Positions 10,786-22,399 of a stretch of 64,000 bases of DNA are shown here, piece after piece; within the stretch, counting starts at the first letter, position 1; each line of letters starts with the position of its first letter. Below the pieces are notes generated by a model, which was not told the origin of the DNA, searched no databases, and worked only from the letters and a program-made list of their open reading frames with translations. The position numbers and the translations under genes were made by a program. The DNA is from Sabethes cyaneus (Eukaryota; Arthropoda; Insecta; Diptera; Culicidae), in contig NC_071355.1 of NCBI RefSeq assembly GCF_943734655.1, positions 18,178,268 to 18,242,267 of the forward strand, written 5' to 3'.

Positions 10786-12350
10786 TAAATCAGACAGGAC
10801 CAAGTCGCAAAATTTAAAAAAATGAGTTAATGATAGCAAACGATCAAGAATTTTCTAAGCAACATTTTGGTTATCTTCAAGAAACAGGACTTTTGGAAAT
10901 CTTAAGCAATCCGAACCGAGTGTTTAACGCAGATGAAACAATGTTTCTATTTGACCCTGCCACAAAATCGGTAGTTGCGACAAAAGGCAATCGAAATGTT
11001 TATGTGGTGCAGCATGCCGATGCTAAAAAAATACTACGGTCATGTTTACTTTCGATGCCTCCGGATTCATGTATCCACCTGATGTGATTTTACCTTTGAA
11101 ACGATTATCAAAGCAACTATTGCTGAGTTTCTAACTCGATTGGGGTATCGGAAAGTCAGAAAGAGGGTGGATGGATCAGGAAAATTTTATTGCTTATATT
11201 CAAAACATTGTATATCCATCACTCGTACGGCGACAGATTTCGCTTCCAATAATTTTATTTGTAGACGGACATTCGTCCCATACGGGCGTTGAAACGGCTG
11301 AATTGTGTGTAGAGTTGGGCATTATACTTATAGCACTCTACCCAAATTCTACCCATATTATTCAACCAGCCGACGTTGCGATTTTTAAGTCACTCAAAAA
11401 CAGCTGGGCAAAGTGTGTTGAATATTGAAAGCTATCAAATCAAGGAAAGGCGTTTACGTTGGACAGTTTTGGCTCACTTTTGCAGGAAGCTATAAATGTT
11501 GGTATTAAGACAGAAACCATTAAAGCTGGATTTCGCAAGTGCGGTCTTTTCTCATTCGATTCAGAAGCGGTGAACTACAGTCGTTGCTTGGCGAAGCCCG
11601 CTAATGGCAATGATAACGTTACCGAGGAACAGCAGAATCAGGTTGAACAAGCAGTTCTTGTTAACCTAGAAAAAAATGAAAACTGTCTAAAGGTTATTGG
11701 ACGTGAAAAAATTCAGAAAATTAAAAATACGATTGCTTCGAAACCAGCCTGATGCTACTGATGAATTGAGCGATTCTGACTAAATCATTTCTTATATATA
11801 TCGCGAATTATTAGCTGACTTTGATGAATGCCTTGGAGACAAAACTGTCGATAAGATTTGCTATGAACCTTTCTCTGTACAGACAAATTCCTTTGATGCG
11901 ATATTAAACGAAAACACTTGCTCTTCAGATAATAATGAACTTTCACTTATTGACAGTGCTGAACCGCAGAAACTCGATACATTTTCAAAACAGGAACGTG
12001 ATGAAAGTGGTACAACGAACTTGGGAGATGTAATTTTAAACAAGCTGGATCGCCGTATAAGCATTTCCGCTTTGCTAAATGTACCATCACCTACTCCAAA
12101 GCGTAAAATGGTAAAACGAAATTATTCGCAGCGACGTCATTTTATTTTAACTTCCTCTGAGCATCTTCTGGAACTCAATAAGAAACAAAAAGAATAAGAA
12201 GAAATTTTATTAAAAAAAACAGATACTTGTCGAAGAACGCGCACTTAAGAAAAAACTACAAGAAGAGAAAAAATTACTGCGTTTGAAACTTAATAAGGAA
12301 AAGGTATCAAAGACGAAAATCAAAAATGTAAGAAACAAAAATGTAAAATA
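10786..12350 (+). pseudogene. Broken pogo/Tigger (DDE_1) transposase
   Basis: The DDE_1-type catalytic core is readable across several frames. The first acidic residue lies in FNADETMFLF (about 10923), followed by AKK and, after a one-base slip in an A-run at about 11027-11033, SGFMYPPDVILPLKRL. A GWMDQENF box follows at about 11160. The second Asp is in FVDGHSSHTG (about 11260) and the third in THIIQPADVAIFKSLK (about 11359). The C-terminal part continues after a TGA at 11426-11428 in the same frame, with IKAGFRKCGLFSFD. A further low-complexity tail with PSPTPKRKMVKR runs to about 12.35 kb through more stops. The N-terminal DNA-binding domains are absent. At least one frameshift and several stops make it inactive. 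The family call rests on the Asp boxes and the QPxDVAIF motif, which are typical of pogo, Tigger and Jerky proteins. Confidence 0.88.
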
Positions 12351-12524
12351 ACTCATGCAATCATTTAGTACTATGTGATGACCACTTATAAACACTATAA
12401 AATAAAAACGGTAACATTTCTATTATTCGTAAATCTATGTTTTCATTATCCTTGCATTTGTATGTCAGCATTCCATGGTTGTTAATTGTTCTTATCATTT
12501 TGTTCTTTGCGGTGCAACAATTGG

Positions 12525-12712
12525 GTTGAAAGTGTGCAAAATTAGGCAAATATGGCTAACCAGGTGTGCAACAATTGGGTCTCTATGCTGTTTCAGAAAA
12601 ACTTCAATCACAATATTTTTTTAATTTTTTTACGCTAGTTTTTTTGAAAAATGAGAAAAACTGAAACTTACTACATTAAGTGGGCAACAATTGGCAAATC
12701 ACCCTATATCTA
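12525..12712. repeat. Thrice-repeated CAACAATTGG motif at the 3' side of the transposase relic
   Basis: GTGCAACAATTGGGT-like sequence occurs at about 12511, 12567 and 12684 (the last as GGGCAACAATTGGC). Repeated subterminal motifs often lie near the ends of DNA transposons. This may therefore be the 3' non-coding end of the pogo-like element, but no matching 5' end is visible. Confidence 0.4.
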
Positions 12713-12931
12713 GTGTTAATGGAGGGTAAAATCCGTCTGGTGAGGCACTTACAGAGGCGTTACAAAATACTGGTTTTCACATTGGTTCGAAAGAGACAGA
12801 TCTCACGCCAAATCATGACTTTTTTCACGAACTGATCCCCAAAAACAATCATGCATCTGCTGCGAACCTTACCGTGAATAAGCCTGTAGAATTTAACCCC
12901 TTTGGTTAAAATCGGCTTTCTCTGAAACTTG

Positions 12932-13208
12932 GGGCTCTATTCTGTCACGTCGAGTGTCGCTTTGCTCGACTAGTATTATCACTTTTGGTATTATGTAAGT
13001 CACATGCGGCACGATTTTGTCGAGTTACTCGATTGAGTCAACCGCTAAAAAGCTAGTGACTCAACTGTCAACAAACGACGCCTGAGCTTACTTTGTTTTA
13101 ATTATTCATCGAGCTGCTATGCTACCCGTTTTCCCCGCGCCCGCTCTCTTCACCCGTCAGTGACTGAGTCGAGTCGAGTTGCTCGATGTGACTTACAGAA
13201 TAGGGCCC
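12932..13208. mobile_element. MITE with GGGCYCTATTCTGT inverted ends
   Basis: The left end is GGGCTCTATTCTGTCACGTC from 12932. The right end is GACTTACAGAATAGGGCCC up to about 13207. The two are inverse copies of GGGCCCTATTCTGT followed by a CAC/TCGAG subterminal region. The interior (about 275 bp) is non-coding and rich in CTCGAGT-like motifs. I could not identify a target duplication with certainty. Confidence 0.7.
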
Positions 13209-13320
13209 TAATTAATCGTCGAGTCAGACACATCTTTCGCGTTCCGCGAGCACTTGGACGTATAGCTTTCGAGACCGGACTTTAGTCACTGTTTATTGTT
13301 TTAAGCTTCGGTTGGACTCT

Positions 13321-13764
13321 CTACTTGCTCAGTAATACTTGACAATGTGATATATACAGGTATGGAAATGTTGGTAAAGTGATGATAGTGCATTGAAGAA
13401 TCTTCATCATGGTGTGGATAGCATCGTAAATCGGCCAATCATGATCAAACGTGACTCCAAAAACAAACCCAATTGTCCGACGCAGTTTGGTATTGCAGTT
13501 TGACGTCCATAACTGATTTTTCGCTACTTTCACACCTCTTTAAACCTCATTGCAATTTGTAGCCTTTCCGAGATGGATTTGCCATATAGTACAGCGGACA
13601 GTATTCAGTTTTTTCGCTAAAGCATAATCCGTAATTTTGGAAATAGCCTTGACTTTCCGAATGACCTTCAACCGCAGTTGACGATCAAGAGTTCCATTCC
13701 AACGCTTAGTTTGAGCTTTGTGGGCAGCCTTGAGATTTTTCTTGTACTTTTTATTCCCTCGCAC
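13321..13764 (-). pseudogene. Tc1/mariner-like transposase fragment
   Basis: Minus strand 13764-13540 encodes a basic peptide ending in a helix-turn-helix-like segment, LRLKVIRKVKAISKI followed by DYALAKKLNTVRCTIWQIHL. This matches the paired-type DNA-binding region of mariner-family transposases (usual pattern: isxxxLAkkLnvSrsTVxxil). Past a stop at 13540-13542 an open frame to 13321 shows only vague resemblance to the catalytic part, and I cannot place the DDE residues. The copy is short and inactive. An unrelated retroelement inserted about 150 bp upstream of its 5' end. Confidence 0.55.
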
Positions 13765-13912
13765 TACAGTTTTTAAGATAATCTGATAGTTTAGTCAGCT
13801 CGACAAAACGTTACCAAAAGTTTGCCTTACCGGCCACTGGAGCGCCAGTTTAGCAAATATGCCATTTAATATGTCCCGCATTTATCGAAAAAAAATCTGG
13901 TCACTTTAATCT

Positions 13913-14253
13913 GTTTTTTTAACGAGTAGGGAAATCTGCTATCAGACACCTGAGAAGACAGCTCAGGGAGTGGGGTTTGGTATCCCGACCCTCCTACTGG
14001 GACGTGAGGATCCAGACCCACTAAAACTCTACTCGAGTCTCCAACCTCAATCCCCCCTGGCACCACCTTATCGGTATTACTTCAGGGAGGAGCTATTGTG
14101 TTAACGCACTCTCTTAGATAACTACTGGGCTATGGTAGTTAGGCTGTTTATACGCCGTTGATCGGCTTTCCAGCGGTTTTGTAGCTCAAGTACGATCTGG
14201 GTAGCAGCCGCATTGACCGCTCCCCAGACGTCCGAGCTAGAACACATCCTTTG
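13913..14253 (-). mobile_element. 5'-truncated non-LTR retroelement with 14-bp target duplication
   Basis: GGTCACTTTAATCT occurs at 13899-13912 and again at 14254-14267, directly flanking a 341-bp insert. The insert begins with a T-run (13914-13920), which is the poly(A) tail on the minus strand. Near its minus-strand start, one frame reads WGAVNAAATQIVLELQNRW and then ends, resembling the C-terminus of an R1-clade-like ORF2. The remainder is a GC-richer 3' UTR. This is a classic target-primed insertion of a short 3' fragment. The clade assignment is tentative. Confidence 0.8.
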
Positions 14254-14267
14254 GGTCACTTTAATCT

Positions 14268-14815
14268 AGATATTCAGCAACGCAAGATACAGCTTGTATA
14301 AGAATATGACATATACGGTAGCGCCCCGTAGTGAGACACAATTCCGCAATAATATAATCCAATGAAAACCCGTTGAGGTACTGAACAGCTCTGTCGAAGA
14401 CACCAACCTTCTATACGGTCAGGATCACGAGTTATTCCATGTTGGAACCAAATAAGTCAATTCCCATATGCTACGTAGACTCCAATAAGGACGTTCGACC
14501 GCATTAATGGAATTACTCGATACCGTCCTTATTGGAAACGTTCTTATTCGAAACCGCGTTATTCGAGGGACTGCTGTATTACATACTAGAAATGGAAGAT
14601 CCGCAGAAAACTGCGTGCTCTACAGATGTTGGCCGAAGGAAAACAATGTTTTTCCGCTGATTAAACAAAAAACAAACGTTTGGCAAAGTTTCGATTTGAC
14701 AGGGGCTGCAATACACCAGCGCAAAATGAGAAAGGTGCAAAATAAGAATATTCCTTACCGAAACATAACGTAGATTGAAGATAATATGGTTTTGTTAGCT
14801 ACTGCTGTGCTAATT
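14268..14815. other. Non-coding DNA with short TTATTSGAAA repeats
   Basis: Three adjacent copies of a motif of about 15 bp, related to CGTTCTTATTCGAAA, lie at about 14524-14567. The open frame at 14507-14773 covers them and is probably fortuitous. No recognised gene. Confidence 0.35.
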
Positions 14816-14824
14816 TCATGGATT

Positions 14825-15052
14825 CAAACTTCGCGCTTTTGCCCCGCGGCAATCGCACTTTTGCCCCGCTAGTGGGATAAAAGTGCGAATTTATTTATTT
14901 ATTTTACATAACACTATTATTCCAGACGATTTATAGTTCAATGTGAAGACATTGAGTTACTGCATCACTATAAAATATATTTTGTTGTTGTCCTTCTTTA
15001 TATCTCAAGAAAATTGATGACAACTTCAAACATCGCACTTATGCCCCGCCCA
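14825..15052. repeat. CGCACTTTTGCCCCGC repeats and hairpin
   Basis: TCGCRCTTWTGCCCCGC occurs at about 14830, 14847 and 15034. The middle copy is followed by GTGGGATAAAAGTGCGAA, its imperfect inverse, so about 14847-14892 can form a hairpin. The three copies bracket about 200 bp of AT-rich DNA, as in a decayed miniature element. Confidence 0.5.
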
Positions 15053-16934
15053 ACTCTGCTATATTTTCATAGTGGAAAGGCAAAAAACATCCACTGAATT
15101 CATGTCATTCAGTTAGTGGAATGAAAAGCAGCACACCTAACGGATATGGTAGCAAATGGTTCTCTCATCGCGGTAGATAATCGCCAACGGATTTGAAGTC
15201 AGATCGGGAACCGGCAAAAAATCGCTACATCGAAGCATCGAAACACATCAAGATAAATGGGTTCGAAAGTACGCCACCTACATAATGTATGCTGGCCGCG
15301 TGCGTCCCGTCGTCGGTGTCGCTTCGGTGCATCTCAACCTACCTACTAACCTACACCGTAAAAACGATACAGCGAGCGAGAAAAAGTTTCCGCCCGGAAC
15401 AAGCTTTCCGAAAACAGGAAGTTGAACGAATTCGGTTAGTTAGTCTAATGCAGTCTCGCGCTGGCTGTGCCCTCGTGTGCGTCGTTAGAAATGTACAATC
15501 GCGCAGTTTTAGAAAACTTTCTCCACAAAAGTTTACCGTGTCGATTGGATGATAGCAGTGTAGTCGGTCCCGTGTACGGTGGACCACCACCATCAGCCAG
15601 CATCAGCAACAGCAGGACGAATGAGAAATGTTCCCAGTTCCCGCTCACCGCACCGCTGGACACCGCCAGTGGAATTCGCTTCGTATCCGTCCAAGTGTTG
15701 ATGCAGCTTGCTGAAGCTGTAAAAGTAGGGTGTGGTACGAACAAAAAAAAATTGTGCACTATAAAAAGGCACGCTAAAAATGCACACTCCGGTCGGTTGG
15801 TTGGTTGGTCGGAAGCTGTGCCGTGGCCTTCGCACCCTCCGCGCACGGGAACGGCCAAATGCGAACCACGAGAAGCGGGCCAGCTAGTGTTTGAATATGC
15901 AACTATCGTTTCCGCTGGTTTCTTTTCTCGCCTCGAGTTCTGTGCACTTTTCCAGCAGTAACAGCAGCAGCACCGTCTACCTAGTACCTACCTAGCAGTA
16001 GTCTTTTACATGCTGAAACATCGGTGCAAAATGTAAATTCTTGTGGTTCACTGAGCACCAGGGGAGTAGAGCGAAAAAAATGGAAGAATAACGAGTGGAA
16101 AACTGACGCAAGGAGAATGCTGAGTATTGGAATTTTTATATGCACGGTCGCTCGCCATCACGATCGTGCGGTTCGGGAAATATTATTCCATTATAATCAC
16201 TGCATGCCCGTGAGCGGACTATCGGCTCTGTTCAGTCCGTTCGGTTCGGTCGGTTCTTCTGGGCATGTGTCGGTTGGGTTGTGGGTAAAAGTTTGTCCGA
16301 TTGGGATGGGATGGGGAGGAAAACTTGAATACACACTTTTATTTTCTCACTGCACTGCACACGGAAGGTTGCTTCACGTATTTAGTATGTAGTTTGGTTA
16401 GTGGAATGAGAAAAAAAAAATTAACACCGACTGTGTTCCTCAGCTATCTCCTTCGTTGAACTTCACAGCCAAACTGTCTGCTAATGAAACATTCATGCTT
16501 TTACCACTCGGTGTTTTTCCGAATTCATTTTGCATTTAAATTCGCTGGGATTTTCATTCCGGCGGTTGATGACTTGGTGAATATTTAAAATGTAACTGCG
16601 AAAATGGCAACAAACGAATGGAATAGTCCCGGCAAAGGTTGTACCGTTTCGGAACGGCTGTTAATTTTCATTGCTCGGTGCGGAACGCGTTCGCTTTTTC
16701 CAAGAATTCCGGAATTTTTAAAACCAGACCGAATGAAATTCTTTTGATCTTATCGGCAAGCAAAAACTCCTTTCTTGTTGGTCGGAAATCAGATTACAGT
16801 TTGACAAAACGAACTCATTTGCGTTGGCTTTTGTTTTCAATTTTCATTGTTAAAAAGGTTAGAACCGTTCACTTATCAATTTGTTCATCTTGTTTTTACT
16901 TACTTTTTCCCAGGATTAATATTACTCCTGTTAT
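15053..16934. other. Unique island, GC-richer, no certain gene
   Basis: Balanced composition with CpG-containing stretches (for example 15290-15480 and 15780-15880). Open frames of up to 164 codons overlap on both strands (15467-15961 plus, 15445-15858 minus). Neither has recognisable domains, and the strands contradict each other. It could hold unseen exons or regulatory DNA. Confidence 0.35.
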
Positions 16935-17059
16935 CACTAGCGTGCCCAGACATCAACAAAAGGTGGGGCACCCGATCTTTCAGCTGAGTGTTTTAGTCTG
17001 GAAAATCGAGTCACAAGAATGACAAAAATACCGGCCGACTAGTTTGAAAACCCCCGGAC

Positions 17060-17690
17060 TTTCGGGGTGCAATTGGATTTAAAATCAAAGTTGAAATTCA
17101 ACTTTCAATTAAAACTAAACAAGACATTAGAGCTGAAATTGGATTTAAATTTAGAGCAATTCGGACTGGAAGTTTTACTTGGAAGTGGACCTGAAATCGG
17201 ACCCAAAACAGAATTTGAAGTCTTTATTTGGAATTGGAATTGAATTAGGCTTCTAATCAAATTTGAAATTTAGCTCGAAAAGCAACGCAAAGCAAAGCCT
17301 AGGTGCTACATTGAAATTTGACCTTCTGTTTTTATACGACAGACTTCGCAGCCAGCTGTTAGAGTAGAGGACAATTGCAGGGCCAATTGCTACGATCCTC
17401 TTGACTCTAACAGCCTCTCCCAGCCAAAATTCGAGCGTACATTTACGAACATACGAATATACATCGAACATTTAGCTCGAAAGTGAACTTAAAATTGGAC
17501 ATAAAATTGGAATTTAAATTGCGCTTGAAATGGGACTTTAAATCAGAAATTAAATTGAACCCGTGAATTGAAATAAAGTTCGATTTGAAATTGAGCTTCA
17601 AAATGCATATAAAATTACTTAAAATCGAATTTGATATTGGACATTAAATTACATTTGAATTTGGACTAATTTGAACTCAAACTTTTACTT
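17060..17690 (+). repeat. 12-bp degenerate repeat (GAAATTGGACTT-type), left flank
   Basis: Variants such as GAAATTGGATTT, AAAATTGGACAT, GAAATTGAGCTT and GAAATGGGACTT recur at about 12-base spacing through this stretch. A SINE interrupts it at 17281-17470. The same repeat reappears in the same orientation at 22.40-22.52 kb beyond the T-rich array. Confidence 0.75.
17281..17470 (-). mobile_element. tRNA-derived SINE with 12-bp target duplication
   Basis: TTTAGCTCGAAA lies at 17269-17280 and 17471-17482, exactly flanking a 190-bp insert. The minus strand holds TCTAACAGCTGGCTGCGAAG, then AGAAGGTCAAATTTC, and ends in CACCTAGGCTTTGCTTTGC. I recognise this as the body and 3' end of a mosquito SINE type. 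The tRNA-like head (B box near CTCGAATTTT) is degraded. A second, differently truncated copy is at 26967-27123. Confidence 0.85.
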
Positions 17691-18262
17691 CAAACCCGAT
17701 ATGGACATTGGATTGACACTTTTCGTCTCATTCTCGTTTCATAGTACCTCTTTTCTGTTCCGTTTTTTCTCTTCTCCAGTTCCGCTTTTGCCCTTTTTGT
17801 TACGTTTTTTCTCCTTTTCTGATTCTTTTTGTTTTTCTTTTGGTTTTACTCCTTTCCCCTTTTTATTCTCGTTTTGCTTTGTTTCTGTCCCGTGTTTCCT
17901 GTTTTAATGTTCCGTTGGGTTTCACTCGCTTGTATGTTATCTTGTTTCTCGTTTTCTGTCTTTTCCGTTGTTCTCGTTTAAAGTTTTTGTCTTTTTTTTA
18001 ACTCTTCTTATTTCTTTTCCTTCTCGTTTATCGTTTTTGTACCGTTCTCCCGTAATTTCTGTCACGTTTGTTCCGTTTCTGCCTACCTCTTTTGTCTTTC
18101 TCCTTCGATTTTTTATTTTTATCTGCCGTCTTTTTTCTTTCGTTTTACCCTTTTCTTTAGTCTCTTCTTCCTGTTTTTCTGTCCCATTTTCCGATTTTTG
18201 GTGCGATATTTCTTTTCTGAAGTTTTTTCTAAGTTTCTAAGACGCTCAGTAGAATGCGAATC

Positions 18263-18473
18263 CTGAAATTAAATAAAAGAAAATACCCACTTTGCATGCC
18301 CACACATACTGATTTTAAGCTCCTATAAAAACTGTAAATTTGCTTTGGTTCATTTAGTTCGAAAACAGACACTGATGAAACCTGCAAGTCGTAGGCGAAA
18401 TACGTTTCTGTCGCGAATAAATAAAAAATAGTAGAATTTAATTTGGGAAAAGTTTTCTTTTATTTAATTTCAG
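18263..18473. mobile_element. 211-bp element with perfect 21-bp inverted ends
   Basis: Bases 18263-18283 are the exact reverse complement of 18453-18473 (CTGAAATTAAAT... at the left, ...ATTTAATTTCAG at the right). The enclosed sequence is unrelated to the surrounding T-rich array, and it carries a hammerhead-ribozyme-like motif at 18368-18412 followed by AATAAATAAAAAAT. No coding capacity. It may be a miniature derivative of a ribozyme-bearing retroelement such as a Penelope-like element. Confidence 0.7.
18368..18412 (+). ncRNA. Hammerhead-ribozyme-like motif
   Basis: The hammerhead core is present. GACA (18368-18371) is followed by CTGATGA (18372-18378). A 5-bp stem II pairs CCTGC (18381-18385) with GTAGG (18391-18395, one G-U pair) around loop AAGTC. 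GAAA is at 18397-18400, then a very short stem III, C at 18408 as the predicted cleavage base, and TGTC (18409-18412), which pairs with GACA as stem I. Minimal hammerheads with tiny stem III occur in Penelope-like elements and related repeats. Defects here are an A-C mismatch at the base of stem II (18380 and 18396) and an imperfect stem III. Activity of this copy is uncertain. Confidence 0.65.
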
Positions 18474-21400
18474 CTTTCGTTTCTGTCCGTTTTTTCCTCT
18501 CCTTCTATTCCTTCTTTTCTTCTTTTCTTCTTTTCCTGTCCCGTTGTTCGCCTTTTTCCTGAGTCCTGATTGTTATTTTTCGTTTTTTTACCTTTTTTCT
18601 TTCGTTTTTTCCGTTTTCAGGTTAATTTTTCCTCTCACCCCCTCATTTTTTGTCTTTTTGTGTCTATCTCTCTGGTTTTTCCATTTTTTTCTGTCCGTTG
18701 TTTCCTCTTTCTCTGTCCCGTTTTTCACCCTTTTAAGAATTCTGATTGTGTTTTCCTCGTTTTTCGCTTGTCTTTAATTTTCCGCTTTTTCTTTCGTTTT
18801 CCTTTATTTCTGTCCCGTATTTCCTATTGCATTGTTTCGTTGGTTTGCAATCGTTTTTCTGTTATATTATTTTTCGTATTCCGCCTTTTCTCCTCTCTTT
18901 TTCATCCTCATCTTTTTCAACTCTTTTCATTTCTTTTCCGTCTTGTTTTTCGTTTCTAGACAGATTTTCCTCTTTTTGCTGCCGTTTTCCCGTCCTTTCT
19001 CTCATGTTTTTCCGTTTTTGGCTTTCTTTTTTTTTCTTCTTCGGTTTTCCAATTTTATCTTCGTTTTACGTCTTTTTCGTTTTTGCTTTTACTTTAATCT
19101 ATTTTTACTGTTTTACTTTCCTTGTTTTTCTGTACCATTTTCCTATTTTTTGTCCGATATTACTTTTCTGTCCGTTGTTTCCGCCTCCTCTGTTCCTTTT
19201 TTTCTTATTTTTTGCGTTCTTTTCTTCTGTTATTTTTCTGGTTTCCAAGTACAGTTTTCCTCTTCTTCTCGCATTTTTTTGTCATTTTCTGTCTCATATT
19301 GATTTTTCTTGTTTTTCGGTCTAAATTTTTGTCTTTTTTCGCTTTTTCGAGTTCGTGTGTTTTGTTCTTCCAGTTATTTTGTCCTGTTTTCCACCTTTTC
19401 TGTAACATTATGTTTTTCTTTGCCAATCCCGTTTTTATCTTAATATTCTTTTTCTGACACACTTTTTTTCTGTTGCTTTTTATTTTCTTCTGTCCGTTGT
19501 TCTTTTTCTATCCCGTTTTTTGCCCTTTTTAAGAGTCTTGATTGTTCTTATCCGACTTTTTGCCTTTGTTTTTCTATTTTTATTCGTTTCCAGGTCCATC
19601 TTTTCTTTTTCTATATCTCGTTTTTTATTATTTTTTGTTCCGTCTCGATTTTTCGGTCTCGATTTTCGTTATTTTTTTCGCTTTTCTTTTTTTTGCGTTT
19701 TCGGCTGTTGCGTTCTACCTCTTAATTGGTCCTGCTTTTTATTCTTTTCTGTCACGTTTTTTTTCTCTTTTCTGATCACTTTACGTTTTACCTTTTTCTT
19801 TAGTCTATTTTTCCTGTTTTCCTGTCCCACCCAAAACCAAAATCATAAATGTTTTGCCTGATCTTTCTTTTCTGTCCGTTTTTTCCTGTTCTTTTTTTCT
19901 TTTTTACTGTCCCGTTTTTCCTAAGCCATAATTGTTCTTTTCCGTTTTTTTTGTCTTTTTTCTTCTGTTTTTGTCTCGTTTCTAGATTCATTTTTCTTCT
20001 TCAATTTGTTTGCCATTTTCTGTCCCATTTCGATTTTTTATGTCTTATGTTTTATGTTATTTTATCCTGCTTTACCACTGGTTTTTCCTGTTTATCTGTC
20101 CATTATTTCCTCTTACTCTGCTCCTGTTTTTCTTTTTCTGTATCGTTTTTCGAGAGACCTTCTCAAGAGACCTGATTGTTGCGATTTTTGCCTTTTTTCT
20201 TCCATTTTTCTTGGTTTCCATGTTAATTTTTTTCGTTTTCTACTTCGTTTTTGTCATTTCCTGCCCCGTTTCGATTTTTTTTGTTTTTTTTTCGATCCCA
20301 ATTTTCTTATTTTTCCGTTTTCCGTTTGCTGCTTTCGTTCTTTTCTTGCTTTTCATCCTTTTCTGTAGCGTTCTGTTTTACTTTTCCGATCACTGAGACC
20401 GATGTTTTGTCTGATCTTTCTTTTCTGTCCTTTTTTCCGCTGTTCTTTTTTTTTACTGTTCCGTTTTACCTAAGTCATAATTGTTTTTTTCCGGTTTTTG
20501 TCTTTTTTCTTCTCTTTTTTCTCGTTTCCATATTCATTTTTCTTCTATCCCTCACATTTTTTGCCAATTTCCGTCCCGTTTCGTCTTTTTATGTTATGTT
20601 ATACCACCTTTCTGTCACCTTTTGTTTTTGTTTTTCGGCTGCCTTTTGAATTTTATTTACTTTTTATTTTTTTCTGTCCCGTTTTTACTTTTTTTCACTG
20701 GTTTTTCCGGTTTAACCATTATTTCCATTTATTCTGCTCATTTTTTTCCTTTTCTGTTCTGTTTTTTGCCCTTCTTTAGACTGTTTTTTGTTCTTTTTTT
20801 TCGTTTTCAACCTCATTTTTGTCAGTTTCTGTTCCGTTTCCATTTTTTTCAATCCCAATTTTCGATGTTTTCCGCTCTTCCTTTTTTACGATTTTCATCT
20901 GTAGCGTTTTTCCTCTTACTAGGTCCTCCTCCTTTTCTGTAGCGTTCTGTTTTTCTTTTACGATCACTTGCTGTCTTCCATTTTTCTGTTCTCGTTTTTC
21001 TATTCCCCGTTATTTTTTACCGTTTTCCTCCTTTTTCCCGTTTCCCCCCTTTGCTGTCCAGATTAGTCTATTTTTCTTTGTTTTTTCGGTCTTCTTCCAC
21101 TTTTTATCTTTTTCTCTCCGTTTCCTCGTTTTTTGGCTCGTTTTTCTTCCCGTTTACTCTTCCATTTTTTCTTTTTATGTCCCGTCTTACTTTCCATTTT
21201 GCATGTTTTTTTAGTTTCTGTCACGTTTTTCCAGTGCACTTTTCCATTTTCTCTTCTTCTATTTCATTTTTCCGTTCATTTTTGCTTCTTTTTCTGCACG
21301 GGCAATAGGAGATGGACGTCTTTAACTAACTAATGCTGTCTGTTGCGTTTTTCATCCTTCAGATGCTCCGTTTACCTCCTTTTCTGTCTCGTTTATACTT

Positions 21401-22399
21401 TTTTGGTTCCCTTATTTCGTTTTGCTCTTCGGTTTTTTTCTATTCTGTATCCCGTTTTTCTTGTTTTTCTTTTTATGTGTCATTTTCCTTTCGTTTCCTA
21501 CTTTGACCCATCTTTTTATATTCCTTCTATATGGGGATAGACCTTTTTTTCTTATTTCTCTATCTATTCTTCTTTTTCCTTTTGGTAACTTTTGTTTTCT
21601 GTTTCGTTTTCTTTTTTTTTGTCCGTTTTTCCACCGCTTCTGTCAGGAGTTTTTCTTTGCGTGACAGACTTCCCTTATTTTCCCTCCTTTTCTTTTTTGT
21701 TTTTCTCTTTGTCTGCTCACTGTTTCCTCTTTCCTGTCCCGTTTGTCGCCTTTTCCAGTCTTGATTTTCCTCTTTTTTTCTTTCTTATCTGTTCCGTTCC
21801 TTTATTTTCAGACCCACTTCCTCTTTTCTAGTCTGGTTTTTGTTTTCTGTCCCGTTAACACCTTTCCCATTTTTTGTTTGCTTTCTTCTGTATCATTCTT
21901 CTTGTTACCACATTCGCCTTTTCTGTCGTTTTGTTTTTCGTTTCTTCACAGTTGTCTTCAGTTTTTTTCTCCATTTTTCACTTTTACTGTTCTGGTTTTT
22001 TAATTCTTCGGAATTTTCTTCTTATCTGTTCCACTTTTTCTATACCATTTTTCAACCTTATTTTTACCGTTTTTTCTCCTTTTCTGTCCAGCGCAACCAC
22101 ATTTTCTTCGTTTTCTCTATTGTTTTCTCTATTGTTTTCGCTTTTCTCCCTTTTCGCCTCTTTCGCGTTCCTTTTTTTCTGTCCAGTCTCCTCTTTTTTA
22201 CTGTATTTCCTTTTTTCTCCCGTTTTCTTCTTTTCAAATTTTTCAAATCTAACGTCCAGTCCTTTTCCCTTCCATTCTGTTTCGTGTTTTTTTGCATGCC
22301 AATTTTCCTCTCCCGTGTTATTTCCTCTTTTGCTATTCTATATGTCCATGTTTTCCATGATTTCCCCCGTGCTCTTTCTGTATTGTTCTGTAGTGTTTC

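Noticed and set aside
15445..15961. Overlapping frames of 137 (minus) and 164 (plus) codons
   Set aside because: They compete on opposite strands, have no domains and their composition follows local GC content.
18240..18480. tRNA gene reading of the folded sequence
   Set aside because: The stems fit a hammerhead core and not a cloverleaf; no anticodon arm or paired A and B boxes are present.
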